A stretch of 55,405 bases of DNA from assembly GCA_029555025.1 (NCBI GenBank), contig JAKPTZ010000039.1, positions 1 through 55,405 of the forward strand, in the 5' to 3' direction. Positions within the stretch are counted from its first letter, which is position 1, and each line of letters begins with the position of its first letter. Below the pieces are notes generated by a model, which saw only the letters and a list, made by a program, of their open reading frames with translations, had not been told where the DNA came from and did no database searches. The stretch is from Deltaproteobacteria bacterium. GTDB taxonomy: Bacteria > Myxococcota_A > UBA9042 > DTJE01. Below are positions 41,978 to 49,623 of this stretch, piece by piece. The translations under genes and the position numbers were made by a program.

Positions 41978-43021
41978 ATGGCAAAACAGGAAGCGACGGC
42001 GGTTCACGAGCTTGACAAGCTCATCGCCAGCATGGAGAGGCAATTCGGAAAAGGTGCCGTGATGCGTTACGGCGACGGCCCGGTCGAGAAGGTTCCGGTT
42101 TTTTCAACCGGAAGCATATCACTCGATCGCGCCCTGGGGATCGGCGGGATTCCGAAGGGCCGCATCGTCGAGGTTTATGGTCCGGAGTCTTCGGGAAAGA
42201 CGACTCTGACGATGGAAATCATCGCGCAGGCCCAGAAGACCGGCGCCGTGGCCGCCTTCATCGACGCGGAACACGCCTTTGACATCGGGTATGCCCGCAA
42301 TCTGGGGATAAGGGTCGAGGATCTGCTGGTCAGCCAGCCGGACTATGGCGAGCAGGCACTGGACATTGCCGAGACGCTTGTCCGCAGTGGTTCCATCGAC
42401 CTGGTTGTCGTAGATTCGGTGGCCGCGCTGGTGCCCAAGGCCGAGATCGAGGGTGAAATGGGCGACAGCCACGTGGGTCTTCAGGCCAGGCTGATGTCCC
42501 AGGCGCTGCGGAAACTGGTCGGGCTGTGCTACAAGCAGGACTGCACCGTCATCTTCATCAACCAACTCAGGCAGAAGATCGGGGTGATGTTCGGAAACCC
42601 TGAAACAACGACCGGCGGAAACGCCCTGAAGTTCTACTCATCCATCCGGCTGGACGTCCGCAGAAAGGGCTCGCAGAAGGACGGCACGGTCGTGACAGCC
42701 AACCGGGTCCGCGTGAAGGTGGCCAAGAACAAGATGGCGCCGCCATTCCTCGAGGCGGAGTTCGATATCGTGTTCGGCGAGGGGATCAACCGCACGCTGG
42801 ATCTGCTTGAAGCGGCCGAAGCGGCGGGCCTGATCGAAAAGTCGGGATCGTGGCTGTCATTTGGCGGCGAACAGCTTGGACAGGGCCGCGACCAGGCCGA
42901 TCGGCGGATTCGCGCGGACGACAACCTTCGCGCCGCACTGGAATCGGCCGTCAGGGGAAGCTCAACCGTTCAGGCGGGACGGGCGGCGGACGGGACGGAC
43001 GACGAAAGCGACGCGGCGTGA
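41978..43021 (+). CDS. recA: Recombinase RecA
   Basis: Strand-exchange ATPase for homologous recombination and SOS induction. 347 residues, normal for bacterial RecA. Signatures: the N-terminal helix [11 protein letters not shown], Walker [10 protein letters not shown], the family motif [21 protein letters not shown] with the L2 loop, and [14 protein letters not shown]. The usual FIDAEHALDP is [13 protein letters not shown] here, a small deviation. The acidic C-terminal tail ([12 protein letters not shown]) is present. AGGAGG lies eight bases before the ATG. The upstream gap is too short for a full SOS-controlled promoter, so one may lie inside or before comM. It converges on the 5-alpha-reductase-like gene with 12 bases between stops. 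Confidence 0.98.
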   Translation: MAKQEATAVHELDKLIASMERQFGKGAVMRYGDGPVEKVPVFSTGSISLDRALGIGGIPKGRIVEVYGPESSGKTTLTMEIIAQAQKTGAVAAFIDAEHAFDIGYARNLGIRVEDLLVSQPDYGEQALDIAETLVRSGSIDLVVVDSVAALVPKAEIEGEMGDSHVGLQARLMSQALRKLVGLCYKQDCTVIFINQLRQKIGVMFGNPETTTGGNALKFYSSIRLDVRRKGSQKDGTVVTANRVRVKVAKNKMAPPFLEAEFDIVFGEGINRTLDLLEAAEAAGLIEKSGSWLSFGGEQLGQGRDQADRRIRADDNLRAALESAVRGSSTVQAGRAADGTDDESDAA

Positions 43022-43033
43022 CCGGCGATTGAA

Positions 43034-43816
43034 TCAGATGATAAACGGGATAAGGGCCTTGCGGTTCTTCGGGTATTCGGGGAACGTGGAAAGGTACCAC
43101 TTGTGGGTCGAAAACGCTCTTGGCGCCAGGTTCGCGGCCGTCCACAGGAAGAAGACGAGTCCGGGCATCGACCAGGTGGCAATCGCAAAACCAAGCCACT
43201 CGGTCAATTCACCCAGGTAGTTGGCGCCAGAAACGTACCGGAACATGCCGCCGTACGGAATCTTGTATCCCGTCTCACCCGGCTTCAGCAGGTTACGGAG
43301 GATGGAATCGGAATGGGTATTGATGCGGAAACCGGCCAGGAAGATGAGCACGCCGATGATGAACCTGGGATCCCACAGCCATGAAAGCTGATAGGACGGC
43401 CCGAGCGTGTTGATGTACCTGGAAATCAGGTAGGCGTTGAGCAGATTGAACAGGAACCCGCTCATCATTATCGAAACCGGCATGTCGTTCCTGTTGCCGC
43501 GCAGGCGGAACGGGAAGATGAACGTCCTGTTGATATAATGCAGTTCGTACATGCAAAGGAAGACTATCGCAAGGATACTGGACGTCCGTTCACCGATGAA
43601 GAAGAACAGCGCGAACAGGATGGGCGCCGGGGCCTCCATTATCACCCACCCCAGGGTATCGTTGATGCGCGGCCCCCATCCCTTCCTGGTATGACGTCCG
43701 TACGGCGCCGTGACGAAAAGAAGCAGCGGGAACACCAGGGCGGCCATTCCCAGGAACACGACCATCAGCCAGAAATGAAACACCTTCTCGCCGGCAAGTA
43801 TCGAAGAAAAATCCAT
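43034..43816 (-). CDS. Steroid 5-alpha-reductase-family membrane protein (SRD5A-like)
   Basis: A 260-residue membrane protein with about six or seven helices, the usual size of 3-oxo-5-alpha-steroid 4-dehydrogenases. The conserved C-terminal catalytic region is present: NTHSDSILRNLLKPGETGYKIP has the NADPH-contacting His/Asp/Arg set, followed by GGMFRYVSGANYLGELTEW and, near the end, AFSTHKWYLSTFPEYPKNRKALIPFII. Family members use NADPH to reduce a delta-4 double bond in steroids or an enone in very-long-chain acyl, polyprenol or related lipids. ATG 43816 is preceded by GGAGG. It is the second gene of a pair; the SDR gene ends 12 bases upstream. Confidence 0.9.
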   Translation of the reverse strand: MDFSSILAGEKVFHFWLMVVFLGMAALVFPLLLFVTAPYGRHTRKGWGPRINDTLGWVIMEAPAPILFALFFFIGERTSSILAIVFLCMYELHYINRTFIFPFRLRGNRNDMPVSIMMSGFLFNLLNAYLISRYINTLGPSYQLSWLWDPRFIIGVLIFLAGFRINTHSDSILRNLLKPGETGYKIPYGGMFRYVSGANYLGELTEWLGFAIATWSMPGLVFFLWTAANLAPRAFSTHKWYLSTFPEYPKNRKALIPFII

Positions 43817-43828
43817 GAGTTCCTCCGC

Positions 43829-44818
43829 CTATATCATCCCGACTTCCTTGAACCAGTCGTGGATGTCCTTCAGGAATTCATCCAGCGGCCTGGGATTGAA
43901 ACCAAGTTCCCTTGCCGCCTTGTCGTGCCTGATGTCGCTGTTTGCCCGCAGTGCGTTGAGAGATTCCGGCGTGAACAGGGCCGGCAGCCCGGTAATCCTT
44001 GAAACCAGCAGCGCGGCCGGGGCCACGGCCCTGGCAAGCCACATCGGGCACATGAACTTCGGGGCCGGACGGCCGGACACCTTTTCAAAACGACTGGCCA
44101 GTTCCTTAAACGTCGTGTAATGACCGCCGAGCAGATAAAGTTCCCCTGTTCGTCCCCTGGTTTCGGCCGCAATCGCCCCGGCCGCGACGTCCCGCGCGTC
44201 AACCCAGTCGAAACCACCATGGACGCCGCCGGGAAGCTTGCCGGTCGCAAGACCCAGAAACACGGTTCCCATTCGCGACTTCTTCCAGTCCAGCGGTCCA
44301 ATCACACCGGTCGGGCAGACGATGACCGCATCAAGTCCGCGGCCCACCGCCTTCAGGATTTCAAGTTCGCCGTCACCTTTTGATATGTCGTATGCCGGGG
44401 TACCCCGACCGCTTGAACGTTCCCGCGTTTCATCCACGGGCCTGTCCAGATCCGTGTTTATGTTCCGGGCGTGAATCGAACTGAAGTGCACAAGCCGCCT
44501 GACGCCGCACTGAAGGCAGGCCTCGGCGACATTGGCCGCGCCGCCCACGTTGATTGCACGGACGAGCCCGCCTTCAGGCCCAACGATCGAAATTCTTGAT
44601 GCCAGGTGATAAACGACATCGGCCCCCGAAAAGGCCCTCTTCAGGCTGTCCAGATCCCTGACGTCCCCGCATACACGTTCGACATCCAGCCCATCCAGGG
44701 CCGCGGTGTTGTCGTCATGCTCCCAGACAAGACAACGCACCTGCCGGCCTTCCGCCAGAAGCATCCTCACAAGGTTTCCACCGATATGTCCGGTCGCACC
44801 GGTTACGACGGTAAGCAT
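43829..44818 (-). CDS. Extended SDR, 3-beta-hydroxysteroid-dehydrogenase/dihydroflavonol-reductase-like
   Basis: A 329-residue NAD(P)-dependent oxidoreductase. The nucleotide-binding motif TGATGHIGG is at the N-terminus; VCGDVRD and VVYHLAS follow; HFSSIHA holds the catalytic Ser and YDISK the Tyr-x-x-x-Lys pair. FDWVDARDVAAGAIAA is typical of the 3-beta-HSD/DFR/HpnA branch of extended SDRs. Together with the adjacent 5-alpha-reductase-like protein it would allow oxidation of a 3-hydroxyl and reduction of a conjugated enone, as in steroid interconversion. A hopanoid or other lipid substrate is equally possible. The ATG at 44818 is preceded by a G-run only one base away, so translation initiation may be weak. 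Confidence 0.88.
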   Translation of the reverse strand: MLTVVTGATGHIGGNLVRMLLAEGRQVRCLVWEHDDNTAALDGLDVERVCGDVRDLDSLKRAFSGADVVYHLASRISIVGPEGGLVRAINVGGAANVAEACLQCGVRRLVHFSSIHARNINTDLDRPVDETRERSSGRGTPAYDISKGDGELEILKAVGRGLDAVIVCPTGVIGPLDWKKSRMGTVFLGLATGKLPGGVHGGFDWVDARDVAAGAIAAETRGRTGELYLLGGHYTTFKELASRFEKVSGRPAPKFMCPMWLARAVAPAALLVSRITGLPALFTPESLNALRANSDIRHDKAARELGFNPRPLDEFLKDIHDWFKEVGMI

Positions 44819-44905
44819 CCCATCCCCCGCAAAAAGTCAGGCCGACGCCCGGAACGGCAGGAAACAAACGTCTGGCGATCCTGCCACCCTGCCGGACGCG
44901 GCAAC

Positions 44906-44934
44906 GCAATAAATCAGGCCGTCCGTTACGTCAA
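44906..44934 (-). promoter_or_regulatory. Possible promoter of the SDR/5-alpha-reductase pair
   Basis: Minus-strand TTGACG (44934-44929) and TATTGC (44911-44906) are 17 bases apart. The -35 touches the T-run of the upstream terminator. Confidence 0.4.
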
Positions 44935-44962
44935 CAAAAAACTTGCCGGCAGGACGCCGGCA
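44935..44962 (-). terminator. Rho-independent terminator after mrfA
   Basis: On the minus strand TGCCGGC (44962-44956) pairs with GCCGGCA (44950-44944) around loop GTCCT, followed by AAG and a T-run (complement of 44935-44941). It lies about 45 bases after the mrfA stop. Confidence 0.8.
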
Positions 44963-45005
44963 CCATGTTTCGAAGTCCGGAACAAACAACAACAAAATTG
45001 GAACA

Positions 45006-47240
45006 TTACAACCCAAGAACCTGTCTTGCAAGCGTGATGGCCCCCTGCTTGTCCATCGGCTGGTTGTTGTTCCCGCAGCGCGGCGAAAGGCAACAGGCCG
45101 GGCAGCCGGACGCGCAGCGACAGCCCTGAAGAATGTCCAGCGCGACGGCCACCAGGCGCGGCAGATCCCTGAACGCACGTTCAGAAAGACCAAGGCCGCC
45201 GTCATACCCGTCATACACGAAGATGGCCGGCGCGCCTGAATGCGGCGCCATCATTGTGGAGAAGCCCGCGAGGTCATCCGGGTCGCACGAGATCGCAATC
45301 GGGGAAATCCCGACGATCGTGTGCTCCAGGGCGTGCATGGCGCCGGGAAGATCAATAACGCCGCGGATTTCCGACGCCGGAAAATCAATCCAGAAACCGG
45401 TCGTCTCGAGGATGCGCCGGGGAAGATCAAGCGGCGCGGATCCGATTACGTTGCCGTACCGCTTCTTCAGGTAATGGGTGATGGTGTGGGTTATCGACAG
45501 GCCGCCAAGTCCGGCCGACCACACTCCGGGATGACCGGGAAGGGTCAATTCAGGATCCCCTGACATCTCGACCTGGCGTTCCTGATGGGCGACTGTGAAA
45601 TAATCGACGTCCTGGCGTTCGGCGACGGCCCGCAACGCCTCCAGGTCAAGTTCGCGGACAATCCACGTCGCGGCCTGATGCATATAGACAGCGCCGACAA
45701 AGGCCTCGCGCAGGGCCCGGTCGAAATCAAGGTTCTCGAGCAGGTCGCCGGTTCGGCCGTCAACAAGTGAAACCGTCTTGCTGCCGATCCTGTCCAGCCG
45801 CACGGCCTCCTGGGGCCTTACCGATCCCCCGTAGATGAAGCCGTTCACGGTTTCCCGAAGCAGTCCACCGCCGGCAAGGGACTTCGCAATCCCGTAAAGG
45901 TGCCCGTCCCCGGCATCGACCTTCAGTGGAAGTTCCGACGCGGCACACAGGGCATGCCCCGCAAGTATGTGAGGATTGTGCAGATCGATGGTCGCGCGCT
46001 CGAAAACCCTGTCAGTCAGGATTTCGGTGTGTGAAGCCAGGTACTGGTCGAGAATGTCGCCGCCGGCCACGAAAATCGCGGCACTTGCCCCGCCCCTTCG
46101 TCCGGCTCGGCCAACCTGCTGCCAGAACGCGCTGACGCTGCCCGGATAACCCGAAACGACCACCGCATCGAGATCCCCGATATCGATTCCAAGTTCCAGG
46201 GCATTGGTACTGACGACTCCCCGGATGGAGCCGTCGCGAAACGCCTGTTCAAGCTGGCGCCTCTGTGCCGGAAGGTAGCCAGCCCGGTAGGGCGATATTG
46301 GAAGGCCTCCGGCCCGATCCGCGGACAGGCTGGCCACAAGTTCCGCGGTTCTGCGAGATCTTGTGAAGCACAGAGTCTTGATTCCCCGCCGTACCAGACC
46401 GGCCACGATGTCACGCGTCCTGGCCGCCGGGGAGCCGCTGCCGTCAAGGCCCGCGTTCACCACCATCAGTGCCTTTTCGCCCGCCGGCGAACCGTCGTCA
46501 TCCACACAGACGGCTTCATGGCCGGTCAGGGCAAGCGCGTGCCGGGAGGCATCGGGAATCGAAGCCGACGCCAGTATGAAGCGGGGAGAAGCGCCATAGA
46601 CCGAAGCAACGCGCGCAAGACGCCTGATGACCTGGGCAACGTTCGACCCGAAAACACCGGTGTAGCGGTGGGCCTCGTCGATGACCACGTACCGGAGGTT
46701 CAGAAAGAATCGCCGCCATAGATGGTGATATGGAAGCGTTTCATGAATTTCCCACGGATTTGACAGGATCACCCTGGAAAGCTGTCGTATCCGCGGCCTT
46801 GAAGCGCGAGGGGTGTCCCCGTCGTATATGGCCGCATCGATCTGGACGCCGGACATGTCCTGCACCGACGAGAACACGTCAAGCTGGTCGTTCGTAAGCG
46901 CCTTCAACGGATAAAGGAACAGCGCGCACGCATCGGGGTCGGTCGCGAGTTCGTGCAGCACCGGCAGGGTAAAGGCCAGCGTCTTTCCCGAAGCGGTCGA
47001 AGTCGAAAGAATCACGTTGCTTCCGGCCATCGACAGTTCGCAGGCCCGAGCCTGGTGCGAATAAAGCGATTCGATTCGGACACGCGAAAGAAAATCTAAG
47101 ACATCCGGATGAAGACCGGCAGGCGGCGGGGCCAGTCTCGCTTCATGTGCCGGAAGCCAGGTCGAAAGAACGGTTTCTCCCTCCGGGATGGAATCGTGTC
47201 CGAGGCCCGCGATGGCCTCCTTAATCTGCCCGACAGTCAC
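45006..47240 (-). CDS. mrfA: MrfA-like DEAH helicase with C-terminal zinc/DUF1998 domain
   Basis: SF2 helicase of 744 residues, similar in layout to Bacillus subtilis MrfA (YprA), which with MrfB repairs mitomycin C damage independently of UvrABC. Walker A STSTASGKT lies near residue 77, DEAHRYTG near 185 and the SAT-like ASASIPD after it. The second RecA domain carries CFTRSRRTAELVA, STNALELGIDIGDLDAVV and QQVGRAGRRG. The C-terminal half includes the conserved HTITHYLKKRYG and four or more cysteines, CRCASGCPACCLSPRCG (about 707-723), matching the metal-binding region required in MrfA. GTG 47240 overlaps the mrfB stop (GTGA). A strong hairpin terminator follows the gene. Confidence 0.92.
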   Translation of the reverse strand: MTVGQIKEAIAGLGHDSIPEGETVLSTWLPAHEARLAPPPAGLHPDVLDFLSRVRIESLYSHQARACELSMAGSNVILSTSTASGKTLAFTLPVLHELATDPDACALFLYPLKALTNDQLDVFSSVQDMSGVQIDAAIYDGDTPRASRPRIRQLSRVILSNPWEIHETLPYHHLWRRFFLNLRYVVIDEAHRYTGVFGSNVAQVIRRLARVASVYGASPRFILASASIPDASRHALALTGHEAVCVDDDGSPAGEKALMVVNAGLDGSGSPAARTRDIVAGLVRRGIKTLCFTRSRRTAELVASLSADRAGGLPISPYRAGYLPAQRRQLEQAFRDGSIRGVVSTNALELGIDIGDLDAVVVSGYPGSVSAFWQQVGRAGRRGGASAAIFVAGGDILDQYLASHTEILTDRVFERATIDLHNPHILAGHALCAASELPLKVDAGDGHLYGIAKSLAGGGLLRETVNGFIYGGSVRPQEAVRLDRIGSKTVSLVDGRTGDLLENLDFDRALREAFVGAVYMHQAATWIVRELDLEALRAVAERQDVDYFTVAHQERQVEMSGDPELTLPGHPGVWSAGLGGLSITHTITHYLKKRYGNVIGSAPLDLPRRILETTGFWIDFPASEIRGVIDLPGAMHALEHTIVGISPIAISCDPDDLAGFSTMMAPHSGAPAIFVYDGYDGGLGLSERAFRDLPRLVAVALDILQGCRCASGCPACCLSPRCGNNNQPMDKQGAITLARQVLGL

Positions 47241-48523
47241 TCAACACCTTCCGATCCCGCAAGGGCGCCTTCCTGATCAACCACGCCACCGCAACCCTCA
47301 AGCCGCTTGATGTGCTCATGAAACAGGCGGACTGTCTGATCCATGTCATAACAGTTGTGTATCGCGATGGCCGCAAGAAGACCGGCGTTTCGGGCCGGTT
47401 CCTTCAGATAGTTTTCATAGAAACACGGCACAAGGGAACCGGGAACATCCAGATCCCTGGCCATTCCCAGAATCTCGAGGGCCAGCGTCGAAAGCCGGCA
47501 GTCCGTCGTCTTTCCAGAAAAAAGACGCCTGGAGTACCCGAGCAGATCCAGGTGAAGCGGATCATTCCGGATGACGGTCCCGTAGTACGCGGCCCTTTGC
47601 GAAACGTATGGGAGATCGAACGATTTGCCGTTAAAGGACACCAGCACCTTATGGCCTTCGATTTCCTCCACCGTCCTTCTGACCAGTTCGGCCTCCCCGT
47701 CCGGCGTGGTCGCGCACAGGATCTTCACGACAGCCAGGCCTGGCCGGGCCGGATCGCAGGCCGACGCGAGACCGGCCACGACAATCGGGCTGCCCCCGAA
47801 AAGGCCGCCCGTCTCGATATCGAGAAAAAGAAAGTCCCGCGGCTCGAACCAGGCGGTGACCGCAAGGTTCAGGGGATGCGCGGCCCCGCCGCGATCGCTG
47901 ATTATCGCCGAAACCCTGGCGGCGCCACCGCGATCCAGGGTTCGCAGCAGCCTTGCCGCCGCCGACCCGAACCTGTGGTGCGACGACAATGAATCGATCG
48001 TGGCGTTCCCGTTGCCACACAGTTCACAGGCAACTTTTTCCCTGATCCCGGGAAGCAGCCACAGGGCCGACGAAATGGCCGTGACCGCCCGCGACCTGGA
48101 CATGACGGTGACTTCCATGTCGGTCGGTCGGCAAACCTCGATAAAATCCGGGCCGGCGGCCACGGTTGCCGTTTCAAACTCCCGGCCGATTATTTCAGCC
48201 ACATCGCGTCCGGGGTAACGTTGCCTGAAACACTCAATTATTCCCGGGACATCGGACAGAACCGAATCCGCCCCGGTTCTTGCGGCCCGGGCGGAAACGG
48301 CATTCAGGCGGGCAGCCGGATCAAAAAAACCACCGATGGATTCAACGGTTCGCCCCGCTCGAGGACTTTCCAAATCCGGCTTTGCGGAAGCGCCACCAAT
48401 CGCAGGAGGATTGGGGGACTTTCCGCGACGCGGGGCAGAAGGCAGAACCCCGTCGCGCAACCTGAGTTCCTTGAGCCTGGCGTCGAGCAGTTGCGCAATC
48501 CTGTCGCGATCCTTGCCGCTCAT
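47237..48523 (-). CDS. mrfB: MrfB-like exonuclease (RNase H-like, YprB family)
   Basis: A predicted 3'-5' DNA exonuclease of 428 residues, partner of the MrfA-like helicase. The catalytic pattern of DEDD nucleases is visible: FLFLDIETGGLFGG holds the first Asp and Glu, VSFNGKSFDLPYV the second Asp, and HNCYDMDQTVRL the last. Between them lie HLDLLGYSRRLF and TDCRLSTLALEILG, conserved in YprB. The N-terminal 90 residues are Pro/Arg-rich and poorly conserved. ATG 48523 overlaps the stop of the upstream lipoprotein gene as ATGA; the frame is open for 69 more codons upstream, but that part has biased composition and overlaps the other gene. The two genes are coupled. Confidence 0.88.
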   Translation of the reverse strand: MSGKDRDRIAQLLDARLKELRLRDGVLPSAPRRGKSPNPPAIGGASAKPDLESPRAGRTVESIGGFFDPAARLNAVSARAARTGADSVLSDVPGIIECFRQRYPGRDVAEIIGREFETATVAAGPDFIEVCRPTDMEVTVMSRSRAVTAISSALWLLPGIREKVACELCGNGNATIDSLSSHHRFGSAAARLLRTLDRGGAARVSAIISDRGGAAHPLNLAVTAWFEPRDFLFLDIETGGLFGGSPIVVAGLASACDPARPGLAVVKILCATTPDGEAELVRRTVEEIEGHKVLVSFNGKSFDLPYVSQRAAYYGTVIRNDPLHLDLLGYSRRLFSGKTTDCRLSTLALEILGMARDLDVPGSLVPCFYENYLKEPARNAGLLAAIAIHNCYDMDQTVRLFHEHIKRLEGCGGVVDQEGALAGSEGVE

Positions 48524-49479
48524 CTGCGCCCCACGTCCGCGGCACACCTGAACCCGACGTTGCCGTCCATGAAATCGGTGTAGTGATAGCCGCGTGCCGA
48601 TGTCCGGATACGCTGGCGATATTCGCGGAACGATCCGCCCCTGACCACGTGCTGGTTTCCCGCGTCCGGCCCGCGCGGATTGACGTCGGTCATCCCGGCG
48701 TATGACTCGGCCCACCAGTCGTGAACCCATTCAGCCACGTTTCCAGCCATGTCGTTGCACCCGTACGGAGACGAATAGGCGGAAAAGAAACCGACCGGCG
48801 CGTCATATTCCCACTGATCGCGCATCCACAGCAGCTTCGTCAGCCCTTCCCCAAGGTTGGCACGCCACAATCCACCCTCGTCAGGTTCCTGGTTTCCCCA
48901 CGGATAGCGCCTGCCGTCCGTGCCCCGCGCCGCCTTTTCCCATTCGGCCTCGTACGGCAGCCGCTTGCCGGCCCACTTGCAGAAAAGTCGCGCGTCGTCC
49001 CATGTGACGCAGTTAATCGGATACTTCAGGCGATCCTTCTCGCCAAAATTGCACTCGCCACCGTTGTAAGGGGCCTGGCATGCCCCGGCTTCAACGCATC
49101 CGGTGTATTGCCCAACGGTCACTTCGTCGATATCGATGAAGAAGGAATCGACATCGACAAGCCGGGCAGGAAGTTCTGAAGGAGCGCACTTGTCATCGAC
49201 CACATTGTTGTATCCGTCCGCGCACCCCATAAGGAAGCGCCCCCCTGGAACGCGAACCATCCCGGCCGGTGCCGGTTCATCGACCGCGGCCGGTTCCTGC
49301 GGGACACCGCCACGGGCCGGTGAGATGGAGTCAGGATTACTGCCAGGTGCTGCCGTAACCGCCGCGGAAAGGGCGGGCTGCGAGGGCGGGCCGCCGGCAG
49401 CGGCCCCGGAATCCCGTGAACAAGCGGATGCCGCCGACAGGACGGCAAGCAAGGGCACGAACCCGCGAAGGAAAAGCAT
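48520..49479 (-). CDS. Formylglycine-generating-enzyme-fold (SUMF1) lipoprotein
   Basis: A 319-residue predicted lipoprotein: lipobox ASAC (Cys near 19), a Pro/Ala/Ser-rich linker to about 70, then an FGE-sulfatase (SUMF1) domain. Typical pieces are MVRVPGGRFLMGC, DEVTVGQYTGCVEAG, YPINCVTWDDARLFCKWAG, KRLPYEAEWEKAARG, NDMAGNVAEWVHDWW and VVRGGSFREY. The copper-binding cysteine pair of real formylglycine-generating enzymes is not seen near RIRTSARGYHY, so it is probably a non-catalytic or otherwise specialised member, as are many myxobacterial paralogues. ATG 49479 follows GGGAGG. It is the first gene of a transcript with mrfBA; an extracytoplasmic lipoprotein before a DNA-repair pair is odd. 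Confidence 0.88.
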   Translation of the reverse strand: MLFLRGFVPLLAVLSAASACSRDSGAAAGGPPSQPALSAAVTAAPGSNPDSISPARGGVPQEPAAVDEPAPAGMVRVPGGRFLMGCADGYNNVVDDKCAPSELPARLVDVDSFFIDIDEVTVGQYTGCVEAGACQAPYNGGECNFGEKDRLKYPINCVTWDDARLFCKWAGKRLPYEAEWEKAARGTDGRRYPWGNQEPDEGGLWRANLGEGLTKLLWMRDQWEYDAPVGFFSAYSSPYGCNDMAGNVAEWVHDWWAESYAGMTDVNPRGPDAGNQHVVRGGSFREYRQRIRTSARGYHYTDFMDGNVGFRCAADVGRR

Positions 49480-49536
49480 TGAAACCTCCCTGGGGAAACG
49501 GATACGGTTTCGATCGGCCGACTTGCGACACCGGCA

Positions 49537-49566
49537 ATTGTACATCGCGGCGCGACCGATTTGACA
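49537..49566 (-). promoter_or_regulatory. Possible promoter of the lipoprotein-mrfBA transcript
   Basis: Minus-strand TACAAT (49542-49537) with TGTCAA (49566-49561) 18 bases upstream. The leader would be about 50 bases. No recognisable LexA site is seen. Confidence 0.35.
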
Positions 49567-49606
49567 TGATCCCCGAAGCACGAACCAACGGAACCGTTTT
49601 ATCCTG

Positions 49607-49612
49607 TATAAT
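49607..49612 (+). promoter_or_regulatory. -10 element TATAAT very close to the U32 start codon
   Basis: A perfect TATAAT ends 11 bases before ATG 49624, so a transcript would have almost no leader. Either the gene is leaderless or nearly so, or it starts downstream at TTG 49642 behind GGGGCAGG. Confidence 0.5.
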
Positions 49613-49623
49613 CCGGCCGCGGA

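Noticed and set aside
43034-44818. Confident call of sterol biosynthesis
   Set aside because: Only two late-step-like enzymes are present; no cyclase or epoxidase gene lies in the window, so the substrate is left open.
48520-49479. Active formylglycine-generating enzyme for a sulfatase
   Set aside because: The copper-binding cysteine pair is not seen and no sulfatase gene is nearby.
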